Assembly (NCBI GenBank): GCA_964291445.2 | Contig: OZ219862.1 | Coordinates: 930,001-994,000, forward strand | Length of the DNA: 64,000 bases | Source of the DNA: JAPOXR01 sp964291445 | GTDB taxonomy: Bacteria; Pseudomonadota; Alphaproteobacteria; Rhodobacterales; Rhodobacteraceae | Reading direction: 5' to 3' | In this document: in pieces, positions 1-7,310 of the stretch | Layout: each line of letters begins with the position of its first letter | How positions within the stretch are numbered: the stretch's first letter is position 1 | The notes under the pieces: generated by a model | Told to the model about the DNA's origin: nothing | Database searches by the model: none | Seen by the model: only the letters and a program-made list of their open reading frames with translations | Translations under genes and position numbers: made by a program

Positions 1-230
1 ATTCCGCCCGGCTCGGCCCAAGTTGCTGTGCCCTCGATCAACGTCCATCCGAATTCGCCGGACTTCGCCCGCGCGACCGGGTAGATCGCGCTGCACAGCG
101 TGGGCGTGGAAGGGTGCAGGCCTGGGGGCGCGAAGAAGCTGTCCTTGAAGTCACGCAAATCCGTCCGCAGCGGCGAGAATGTGTTGGTTTCCGTTGCAAT
201 TGATCCCAGGAAGACGCGCTTCTGATCCAT
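1..230 (-). CDS. M81 family (MlrC-like) metallopeptidase, N-terminal part
   Basis: The gene reads leftward from an ATG at 230 and runs off the window, leaving about 76 residues. The start MDQKRVFLGSIATETNTFSP matches the conserved N-terminus of the M81/MlrC family, whose Zn site includes the ETNTF segment. The family was named from microcystin linearisation, but most members sit beside peptide ABC transporters and their substrates are unknown. The ATG overlaps by one base (TGATG) the stop of the upstream ABC ATPase fragment, which fits a former peptide-uptake operon. The C-terminal catalytic part is not visible, so I cannot tell whether the gene is intact. The family call is based on the N-terminal motif only. 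Confidence 0.75.
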   Translation of the reverse strand, partial: MDQKRVFLGSIATETNTFSPLRTDLRDFKDSFFAPPGLHPSTPTLCSAIYPVARAKSGEFGWTLIEGTATWAEPGG

Positions 231-667
231 CACGCGACCCCCCCTTCGTTGCGCGGAATCAAGACTAGCAGCCTTCGGGTATAGACGTACAAGGTTGTCT
301 CGAAGATCTGCCGCGTCTTGCCGGTCTCCACGAGCTCTCCCCTGAACATGACCGCAGCACGTTCGCTTATGCGGCGGACTGCACAAAGATGGCGGCTGAA
401 AATCAGCATCGACACGCCGCCGTCGCGCTTAAACACCTTCAGCAGATTCAGAACCTGGACCTGGATGGAGACATCAAGCGTCGATACCGGTTCGTCAGCA
501 ATGACGAGACGCGGCGCCAGGATCATGACTCTAGCAATCCCAATTCGCTGCCGCTGACCGTCGAAAAACTCGTGCGTATAGCGACTCATCGAGTTCGCAT
601 CCACGCCCACAAGATCAATAGTCGCTGCAATCTTCTCGCGTGCCTCCGAGCGGTCGCGCACAAGCAT
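230..667 (-). pseudogene. Oligopeptide ABC transporter ATPase (OppF/DppF-like), 5'-truncated fragment
   Basis: This is the C-terminal half of a dipeptide/oligopeptide importer ATPase. Visible are a signature-loop region (HEFFDGQRQRIGIAR, where families have HEFSGGQ), a Walker B and D-loop segment (LVIADEPVSTLDVS) and the switch-histidine region (IFSRHLCAVRRI, normally SHDLAVV). The Walker A lysine and the whole N-terminal half are absent. The reading frame meets a stop at 689-691, a few codons upstream of the first ATG. Missing P-loop, degraded signature and altered switch region together say it cannot hydrolyse ATP. Its stop overlaps the start of the M81 gene. I read it as a decaying relic of a peptide-uptake operon. 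Confidence 0.8.
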
Positions 668-691
668 TCCGTAATGAGACCCCCGAAGTCA

Positions 692-999
692 AGAACGGAT
701 TCTTAGCCCAGTTCGGTCCCCGAGTGTCCGGCGTGTTCGAGCGCGACAGTGCAGTTCAGCGATGAGGGGTCAGTCAGCGCTGGAGGATCTGCCTATTCTG
801 TTCTTGCGCCTGCGAAGTCCACTTCTGCAGCCCGACGTACAATCCCCTGGGAGACATGCCTGGACACGCTGTTTCGTGCGGGGTTGGCCAACAGACGGAA
901 TTTGCCATCGGTTGCCCGCGCTTGATCTCCCATCGTGCGAGCGAAACACTCCTGGTTGGCAAGCGAGGGATGCCGTGGGCAGAACAACCGGGCTGGATG
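692..999. other. Stretch without a recognisable gene
   Basis: Roughly 310 bases between the truncated ABC ATPase and the end of the RpiR regulator gene. Open frames exist on both strands but none reads as a known protein, and none continues the missing N-terminal half of the ATPase. I see no convincing terminator or promoter. It is probably the scar left by the deletion that removed the 5' part of the transporter gene. Confidence 0.5.
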
Positions 1000-1896
1000 T
1001 TAATCGCCGATCGGCTTTGGGCCCGTGTCTTCGGAGAGCGCGATCATCGAGGTACGAATGCGTCGCATGTACTCTTTTGCCAATTCCGGACGTTTGCGGG
1101 CCGTACCGGCTGCGAGCACATCGATTATGGCAATGAAGACGAGCCTTGAGGCCGATGGCTTGTAGATGTCCTGATCTTCGGGAATGTCGATCTCGATGGA
1201 GACGTCGGCCGACCTGGCGAGGGGCGTGGCGGCCTTGGTAAGGCTGATTGACTTTGCGCCATACTGTTGGGCGATTGCAACGCTGTCCAGAAGCTCGGCC
1301 GGCTGGCCGCTCGCGGATATGGCAAAGATGACATCACCATCCGACAGGGTCGAGGCAAGCATGCGCTGAAAGTAGCCATCTGCATGCGCCTCGGTGGGAA
1401 TTCCAAGACGAAAGAACCTGTTGGCACCTTCGCGGGCAACGTTGGCCGAGCCGCCGCCGACACCGATGAACGAAATGCGCCGTGCATTCGCCAGCACCGA
1501 GACAGCCTGCTGCATGGCTTCGTTGTCAAGCTGGAAACGAGCCAGGTTGAGGGTGTCGACAAGCGCACCAAAGACCTGCATGACGAGTTGCCCAGACTCG
1601 GAATCCGTGCGGCTCGGCCCGCCAAGATATTGCAGGCTTACCGCCACGATTTGAGCGAGCTTGATGTTGAAATCGCGGAAGCCCTCGCAACCGACGGTCT
1701 GGCAGAATCGACTCACCGTCGCGACAGAGACATCGGCTGCTTCAGCGATTTCGTTCTGCGTGAGTCGGGGTGCGCGCTCCAGATTGGAGAGCACGAAATC
1801 CGCCACCCGCTGTTCACGTTTCGGAAACTTGCCGTCCAGCTTTCGCATCTGGGATATGACGTCGATGATCTTGGTCATGGTGTTGTCGCCCGTCAT
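1000..1896 (-). CDS. MurR/RpiR family transcriptional regulator (HTH + SIS)
   Basis: A 298-residue regulator with the standard two-domain layout. The N-terminal RpiR helix-turn-helix covers about residues 25-80, with the recognition region LTQNEIAEAADVSVATVSRF at 45-64. The C-terminal SIS sugar-phosphate-sensing domain covers about 130-270, with FIGVGGGSANVA and the ISASGQPAELL loop. RpiR proteins repress or activate sugar and amino-sugar catabolism in response to phosphosugars. M7 is an alternative start. The RidA gene ends 7 bp upstream, so the two are probably co-transcribed. Regulation of the peptide/M81 relic downstream is possible, but the effector cannot be inferred. Confidence 0.9.
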   Translation of the reverse strand: MTGDNTMTKIIDVISQMRKLDGKFPKREQRVADFVLSNLERAPRLTQNEIAEAADVSVATVSRFCQTVGCEGFRDFNIKLAQIVAVSLQYLGGPSRTDSESGQLVMQVFGALVDTLNLARFQLDNEAMQQAVSVLANARRISFIGVGGGSANVAREGANRFFRLGIPTEAHADGYFQRMLASTLSDGDVIFAISASGQPAELLDSVAIAQQYGAKSISLTKAATPLARSADVSIEIDIPEDQDIYKPSASRLVFIAIIDVLAAGTARKRPELAKEYMRRIRTSMIALSEDTGPKPIGD

Positions 1897-1903
1897 TTGT
1901 CGG

Positions 1904-2293
1904 CTATTCGGGCTTGTACGCGATCACGTCCATTTCAACTTTCGCGTCGACCATGAGCGCAGACTGGACCGTGGAGCGAGCGGGTGGGTGATCGCGGAAC
2001 TGGCGTTCGAACACTGCGTTGAAGCTGGTGAAATCGCGAGGATCATCCAGCCAAACATGAACCTTGACCACATGTTCTGGCCCGCAACTCGCAGCATTGA
2101 GAGCGGCGATGACGTTTGCGATGGCCTGTTCGGCCTGCTCAACGATGCCGCCAGCGATAATCTCGCCATCCACTGCGGGAACCTGGCCGGAAATAAAGAC
2201 GAAATCGCCCGCACGCACCGCCCTGGAAAAAGGGCGCCGGGTACCGCCAGCCGCGTCGTCGGCCATGCCGAAACGAGATATGCCTGTCGCCAT
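1904..2293 (-). CDS. RidA/YjgF/YER057c family protein
   Basis: 129 residues, the usual length of the Rid family. RidA proteins hydrolyse reactive enamine/imine intermediates made by PLP enzymes, and several paralogues belong to specific catabolic operons. Family segments seen include FSRAVRAGDFVFISGQVPA near residues 23-41 and VHVWLDDPRDF in the middle. The C-terminal segment ARSTVQSALMVDAKVEMDVI carries the family's conserved R-x-T-V region, although the following residues read QSALM instead of the common VxxLP. Its position just upstream of an RpiR regulator suggests a catabolic-operon paralogue rather than the housekeeping copy. That is inference. Confidence 0.88.
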   Translation of the reverse strand: MATGISRFGMADDAAGGTRRPFSRAVRAGDFVFISGQVPAVDGEIIAGGIVEQAEQAIANVIAALNAASCGPEHVVKVHVWLDDPRDFTSFNAVFERQFRDHPPARSTVQSALMVDAKVEMDVIAYKPE

Positions 2294-2443
2294 ATCGTGC
2301 TCCCTTCAACGTGTAAAGTAACTCAAATGCATTAGCGCAACCTAGGACCCGCTGACAATCGAAATGCGATCCAGCGTAACCGATACCATTTCTGCCGCGA
2401 CGTTACGCCGAAGGGCGGCACGAACAGTCGAGGCAAATCGCAG

Positions 2444-2610
2444 ATGAGTGCAGACAGGACGGTGCGGGCGGGCGCCAACTGGGCACAGACCGGCCCCATG
2501 CTGCCCGGCAAGGCGACCGATCCAGCTGTCAACTCGGCAGCGGGCAGGATGTTTTTCGAGGAGGTGCTGCGGCACGACCTTCCGGAGCATTTCGGCAAGG
2601 AGGCGCGTCT
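2444..2610 (+). mobile_element. IS5/IS427-type transposase, N-terminal remnant
   Basis: On the plus strand the frame around 2470-2604 reads WAQTGPMLPGKATDP, then NRLF-like residues (GRMFFEEVL), then RHDLPEHFGK. This follows the order of the DDE transposase N-terminus in IS5-group elements (WxxxxPLLPGK, then FxEAVLWxxRTGxPWRDLPExFGxW). The stretch between EEVL and RDLP is shortened, and nothing of the catalytic domain follows. No terminal inverted repeats are visible. It is a decayed end of an insertion sequence lying against the 3' end of the integrase relic. The call rests on motif order only. Confidence 0.5.
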
Positions 2611-2639
2611 TCACGCGGCTCCGCCGCTAGGCAATTCGG

Positions 2640-3796
2640 GTATCTTCGAGCACGTTGTCTGATGCGTTCGACCTCGAATGCGTGTCCGCCTCCGGCACCA
2701 TCGTCCAGGCCCGCCAGAAGTCGGCCGACGATGGGAACGGTCTTGCCTTTCATGATGGCGATGCTGGCATAGGCATGGCGAAGATAATGCAGCCGCACGT
2801 CATCGAGTCCCGCTTTCGAGCGCAGGCACCACCAGAATTGCTGGACCATCCCTGCCGACACCGCCATGTCGGCACGGGAAGACTTGAAGATCCAGCGGGA
2901 TGTTTCCGGCAGCCCCGCCGTACCTCCCGGGCCGGTGATGACAACCACACGGTGCGGGAACCGGTCTTGCTGTCACGAAGATGCAGATGCCCGTCACGGT
3001 AGTCCTGCCACGCAAGGCACCGGATCTCGCTGACCCGGCAACCGGTCAGGAGTAGCAGCCTGATGATGGCCGCCGGCAGGAGCTTGTCCGTCTCATGGCA
3101 TTCAAGAACGCCGCCGAGACGCCGCAGTTCGGCCGCCGAGAGGAAACGCTCGCGCCCGGCCCGCCGTTATCGCCTGATACCCGTGCACGGATTGCTGTTC
3201 TCGGGCCGGTAGCCATGGATCTCGACCTGGGCCATGATCACCGACAGCACCAGCACCGAACGATCGGCGGCGACCGGCGTTGCACTGAGGGAGGCATGCC
3301 AGTCCTGTACATCCCTCCCGGTGATGTCGGCGATCTGCATTCCCCTGAACCAAGGAAGGATCTGCTTGCGCAGGTAGTGTCTGTTGACCTTGCAGGTGGA
3401 GGGCTTCCAGTGCCGGGAATAGCGACGGAACATCTCCTCGGCCACCACCTCGAAAAGGGTCTCACTGGGCGATGCCACGGCTGGCTGGCCATTTCGGATG
3501 GCAGCAAGGGCAGACGTTGCCGTCTCGCGTGCCTCCTTCACGCTCATCTGCTCCGCACCGCCGATGATCTTCCAGATTCGCCGCCCATCGCACTGAGTGT
3601 GAGTGAAGAACCGCTTCTTTCCCGAGGGCATGATCCTGACGCCGAAGCCTTTCAGATCCCTGTCCCTGACATCCCGCGCTGACCGGTCGGGCTTGAGGGC
3701 CCTGACTCGTGCATCTGTCAGCCTCACTGTCGGCATGGCACTCTCCCTGCAGCCAGTTGCAGATGCCGGGAAGCCGGTCCGGATTGCCTGCCGCAT
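2640..3796 (-). pseudogene. P4/prophage-type tyrosine recombinase (integrase), frameshifted
   Basis: An integrase broken into at least three frames. Part 1 (about 3180-3796) has the DUF4102-like N-terminus (MPTVRLTDARVRALKP, GFGVRIMPSGKKRFF) and the SAM-like core-binding region down to NPCTGIRR. Part 2 (about 2910-3175, another frame) continues with GERFLSAAELRRL, LLLLTGCRVSEIRCL containing the first catalytic Arg, and LRDSKTGSRTVWLSSPAREV. Part 3 (about 2640-2910, a third frame) continues with VQQFWWCLRSKAGLDDVRL and HYLRHAYASIA, the box with the second catalytic Arg. The C-terminal Tyr region is unrecognisable. The pieces are collinear, so the shifts are mutations. It was probably the integrase of a lost genomic island. 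Confidence 0.85.
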
Positions 3797-3828
3797 CTGC
3801 GGGTTGAGAAAGAAAAAGAGACTCTATA

Positions 3829-4011
3829 TCAATATTTTAGAACCGAAGGTGCGTCCTCCGGTGTAACCCCGAACAGTACTTGTCCGCCACGCTGGTTAAG
3901 CATGGCGCACACGGTCGCGGCGGCTTCCCGGCGCGTTCCGGTTGTGGTCTTGAGTTCCAGGAATTCGGACTCGCCGACCGCCGTCAATTCTTCCAGTTGG
4001 TCGCGCGTCAC
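3829..4011 (-). pseudogene. AlbA_2 (Schlafen-like) domain ATP-binding protein, N-terminal stump
   Basis: A 60-residue open frame from a GTG at 4011. ESEFLELKTTTGTRREAA and the following NQRGGQVLFGVTPED match the start of AlbA_2 domain proteins (Pfam family PF04326), which continue for 300-500 residues as transcriptional regulators or helicase-like proteins. Here similarity stops after GVTPED and the frame ends five codons later (SVLKY, stop). The break lies about 50 bp from the start of the integrase relic, so insertion or deletion of that element probably truncated the gene. The rest of the gene is not found in the window. Confidence 0.7.
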
Positions 4012-4406
4012 GTAAGGGAACCTGCCAGAAAGATTGGTCCGGGGTTGACGTTCATGATGGGGGGCCCTTCCATTGAGTCAGGTCAATCCGGTTGGGTTAT
4101 CATTGACATCGGTGGTGGAAGATTGGTCCTCGTTCCTTCGAACAACCCGGAGTAGCTCCACACGGTGATTATCATTGCACCTCGACAGCAGGATTTCAAC
4201 ATGCCTGTACCAGCTCCAGGCGGGGCATTGGGCTTGTTCACGGTCATGGCGATGCATGATGAGGTCCTGAAACAACACCTGTGTTCCCGGGTTCGGGCCT
4301 CGGTTGCGGAGCGTGCCAGCGTCCGGGGTTCAATCTTGCACGGCGGTCGCAATTGCTTCACTAAGCGAATCTTCATGCAGTCAGGCAGAATGAAGGTCGG
4401 GCCGAT
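4012..4406. other. Intergenic stretch upstream of cobS, no gene recognised
   Basis: About 395 bases between the AlbA_2 stump and cobS. Short open frames on both strands do not resemble known proteins. I looked for a cobalamin riboswitch, because cobS follows, and did not find a convincing B12-box-like core. The cobST promoter must lie here or just downstream, but I cannot assign -35/-10 boxes with confidence. Confidence 0.4.
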
Positions 4407-5426
4407 ATGGATGGGTCAGATTTGAAACTGGTGGTTGATCCGACAAGGCGGATATCAATCCGGGAAACATTCGGCATCAATACCGACCAGGAGGTGATGG
4501 GATTCGAGGAGCTTTCGGACCGGGTTCCGGATATTGACCCGACCTACAAGTTCGACCCCGACACGACGCTGGCAATCCTGGCTGGATTCTCGCACAACCG
4601 GCGGGTGATGATCCAGGGTTATCACGGAACCGGGAAGTCGACCCATATCGAACAGGTCGCCGCCCGGCTGAACTGGCCATGTGTCCGGGTCAACCTGGAC
4701 AGCCATATCTCCAGGATCGACCTGATCGGCAAGGATGCCATCAAGCTGCGGGACGGCAAGCAGGTCACGGAATTCCAGGAGGGAATCCTTCCCTGGTCGC
4801 TGCGAAACTGCGTTGCCCTGGTATTTGACGAATACGATGCCGGCCGGGCCGATGTCATGTTCGTGATCCAGCGAATCCTGGAGACCGAGGGCAAGCTTAC
4901 CCTGCTCGACCAGAACGAGATCATCGTTCCCCACAGGCATTTTCGAATCTTCTCGACCACCAATACCGTCGGCCTCGGCGATACCACCGGGCTCTATCAC
5001 GGCACGCAGCAAATCAACCAGGGCCAGATGGACCGATGGTCGCTGGTCGTCACCCTGAACTATCTCTCGCATGACGCCGAGACCCAGATCGTCCTGTCCA
5101 AGGCGCCGAACTACAACACCAAGCGAGGCAGAGAGATCATCGGTGCCATGGTCACGGTTGCCGGACTGACCCGCTCGGCCTTCATGAATGGCGATCTGTC
5201 AACGGTCATGAGTCCGCGAACGGTTATCGCATGGGCACAGAATGCCGAGATTTTCCGCAATCTCGGATTCGCCTTCCGGGTCAGCTTTATCAACAAGTGT
5301 GACGAGCTCGAACGGCCGACGGTCGCCGAATTCTACCAGCGCTGCTTTGACGAGGAACTGCCGGAGGCAGCCTGGACTGCCGGCACGCTCGACTCGTTTC
5401 CGGCGGTTCGGAAGTCGGGGCAGTGA
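4407..5426 (+). CDS. cobS: Aerobic cobaltochelatase subunit CobS (AAA+ ATPase)
   Basis: A 339-residue MoxR-type AAA+ ATPase and part of the CobN-CobS-CobT chelatase that inserts Co2+ into hydrogenobyrinate a,c-diamide in the aerobic cobalamin pathway. The Walker A motif GYHGTGKST is near residues 71-79, followed by HIEQVAARLNWPCVRVNLD. Walker B (ALVFDEYD) is near 136-143, and the sensor segment (FRIFSTTNTVGLGD) follows. CobS-specific features such as SHISRIDLIGKDAI and the length match the family. cobT follows after 15 bp. The large subunit CobN is not in the window. In some alphaproteobacteria cobS/cobT also stand away from other cob genes. Confidence 0.96.
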   Translation: MDGSDLKLVVDPTRRISIRETFGINTDQEVMGFEELSDRVPDIDPTYKFDPDTTLAILAGFSHNRRVMIQGYHGTGKSTHIEQVAARLNWPCVRVNLDSHISRIDLIGKDAIKLRDGKQVTEFQEGILPWSLRNCVALVFDEYDAGRADVMFVIQRILETEGKLTLLDQNEIIVPHRHFRIFSTTNTVGLGDTTGLYHGTQQINQGQMDRWSLVVTLNYLSHDAETQIVLSKAPNYNTKRGREIIGAMVTVAGLTRSAFMNGDLSTVMSPRTVIAWAQNAEIFRNLGFAFRVSFINKCDELERPTVAEFYQRCFDEELPEAAWTAGTLDSFPAVRKSGQ

Positions 5427-5441
5427 CCGCCCCCGGAGCGG

Positions 5442-7310
5442 ATGGCCGTGACCAGAATCGACTTTGACGATATTCCCGCTCTCAGGAAGGCACTCGCCGA
5501 AACCACGCGTTCGATAGCGGAAGAGGTCGAGTTGGAAATCCGCTTTTCGGCCGACCCGCCGGGGATCACCGACAACGTGATCAGGCTACCTCTCCTGGGG
5601 CCCCGGACAACATCTCACGACGTCGTCGTCGCCCGCGGGATTGCCGACAGCCTGGCGCTGCGCAAGAAACACCATGACACGGCAACGCACCGAAAATACA
5701 TGCCGGCCGGCGATGCGGCGCGGGACATGTACGAAGCGATGGAATCGGCGCGATGCGAAGCGATGGGCGCGATTCGCATGCCGGGATCGGCGGCCAATAT
5801 CGACGTCATGCTGTCCCACCGGGCCGCAGCCAAGGGATACCGGGCCGATTCAGGGCGGTCGGATGTCGAACTGGCCGACGCGCTGGCCTACGCGGTTCGC
5901 CACCTGGTCACCGGACGGGAGCTTCCTCCGATACCGAAACAGGTCTTTGGTCTATTCGAGGAGGAATTGCAGAACAAGGCCAGCGAGACCCTCGGATTGC
6001 TCGAGGAGGTCCTGAACGACCAGACCGAGTTCGCCCGCTTCGCCCGCCAGTTGATCAGCGATCTCGGCTATGCCGACCAACTCGGCGACGATCCCGACTC
6101 CGACTCCGATGTCGATGACCAAGACAGCACCGAGGAGTCGAGCGATGACCAGCTTGACAGCGAGTCGAATGACGAATCGTCCGGCGAGGAGGAACAGCAA
6201 TTCGATGACAGCCTGCTCGAGGATGGCGAGCAGGATGACCGCCAGCCGCTTGAAGGTGAGCAGGATGACGCTGCGGCATCCGAGGAGCACGACTCTCCCG
6301 AAACCGATCCGCCGCCGGAAATGCTGCCCAGGGGATACTCGGAAGCCGACCCCGACTACCGGGTCTTCACCATCGAGTTCGACGAGGAAATCAAGGCCGA
6401 GGATTTGGCGGAGCCGGAGGAGTTGGAACGCCTGCGGGGAAACCTGGACCAGCAGCTCGAACCCTTCAAGGGCACGGTCGGCCGCCTCGCCAACAAGTTG
6501 CAACGCCGGTTGCTGGCCCAGCAGAACCGGTACTGGGAATTCGACCAGGAAGAGGGGCTGCTCGATGCCGGCAGGCTGGCGCGGGTGGTCACCAACCCCA
6601 CCACCCCCCTGTCCTTCAAGGTCGAACGGGACATGAAATTCCGTGACACCGTCGTTTCGTTGTTGCTCGACAACTCCGGTTCGATGCGCGGTCGGCCAAT
6701 CTCGATCGCCGCCATCAGCGCCGACATCCTTGCCCGCACGCTCGAACGCTGCCAGGTGAAGGTCGAGATTCTCGGCTTCACCACCCGCGCCTGGAAGGGC
6801 GGGGAGAGCCGCGGAAAATGGGTGGCAAACGGTCGTCCGCCCACCCCCGGGCGCCTCAATGATCTGCGGCACATCATCTACAAGAGCGCCGATCTGCCAT
6901 GGCGCCGGTCCCGGACCAATCTTGGCCTGATGATGAAAGAGGGGCTGCTCAAGGAAAACATCGATGGCGAGGCGCTCGAATGGGCCCATCGGCGGCTGTC
7001 CACGCGAATCGAGTCCCGGAAGATTCTCATGGTGATATCCGATGGTGCGCCGGTCGATGATTCGACTCTCAGCGTCAACTCCTCGAATTTCCTGGAGCGC
7101 CACCTCCGGGACGTCATCGAGATGGTCGGCAAGCGCCGGCAGGTCGAGCTGATCGCCATCGGGATCGGACATGACGTGACGACGTATTATCGTCGGGCGG
7201 TGACCATCGCCGATGTGGAACAGCTGGCCGGTGCGATGACCGAACAGCTGGCCGAACTGTTCGAGGCGAGGCCGCAACGGGCGGTCCGGGCGGCAGCCGG
7301 AGCCGGATGA
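5442..7310 (+). CDS. cobT: Cobaltochelatase subunit CobT (VWA domain)
   Basis: 622 residues, near the usual CobT length. The N-terminal third is the CobT-specific domain. Residues from about 210 to 290 are an extremely acidic low-complexity linker rich in Asp, Glu and Ser. The C-terminal von Willebrand A domain has a complete MIDAS motif (DNSGSMRG, near 410) and the later ISDGAPVDDSTL segment. CobT acts with the CobS AAA+ ring, and the MIDAS metal couples ATP hydrolysis to cobalt insertion by CobN. The gene starts 15 bp after cobS and its stop overlaps the following aminopeptidase start by 4 bp (ATGA), so the three genes are probably one transcript. Confidence 0.95.
   Translation: MAVTRIDFDDIPALRKALAETTRSIAEEVELEIRFSADPPGITDNVIRLPLLGPRTTSHDVVVARGIADSLALRKKHHDTATHRKYMPAGDAARDMYEAMESARCEAMGAIRMPGSAANIDVMLSHRAAAKGYRADSGRSDVELADALAYAVRHLVTGRELPPIPKQVFGLFEEELQNKASETLGLLEEVLNDQTEFARFARQLISDLGYADQLGDDPDSDSDVDDQDSTEESSDDQLDSESNDESSGEEEQQFDDSLLEDGEQDDRQPLEGEQDDAAASEEHDSPETDPPPEMLPRGYSEADPDYRVFTIEFDEEIKAEDLAEPEELERLRGNLDQQLEPFKGTVGRLANKLQRRLLAQQNRYWEFDQEEGLLDAGRLARVVTNPTTPLSFKVERDMKFRDTVVSLLLDNSGSMRGRPISIAAISADILARTLERCQVKVEILGFTTRAWKGGESRGKWVANGRPPTPGRLNDLRHIIYKSADLPWRRSRTNLGLMMKEGLLKENIDGEALEWAHRRLSTRIESRKILMVISDGAPVDDSTLSVNSSNFLERHLRDVIEMVGKRRQVELIAIGIGHDVTTYYRRAVTIADVEQLAGAMTEQLAELFEARPQRAVRAAAGAG

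Noticed and set aside
2342..2614. Minus-strand frame beyond the integrase 3' end
   Set aside because: It overlaps the IS5-like motif order on the plus strand, and its own sequence matches nothing I recognise.
4012..4406. Possible cobalamin riboswitch before cobS
   Set aside because: No B12-box core or supporting stem pattern could be found by eye.
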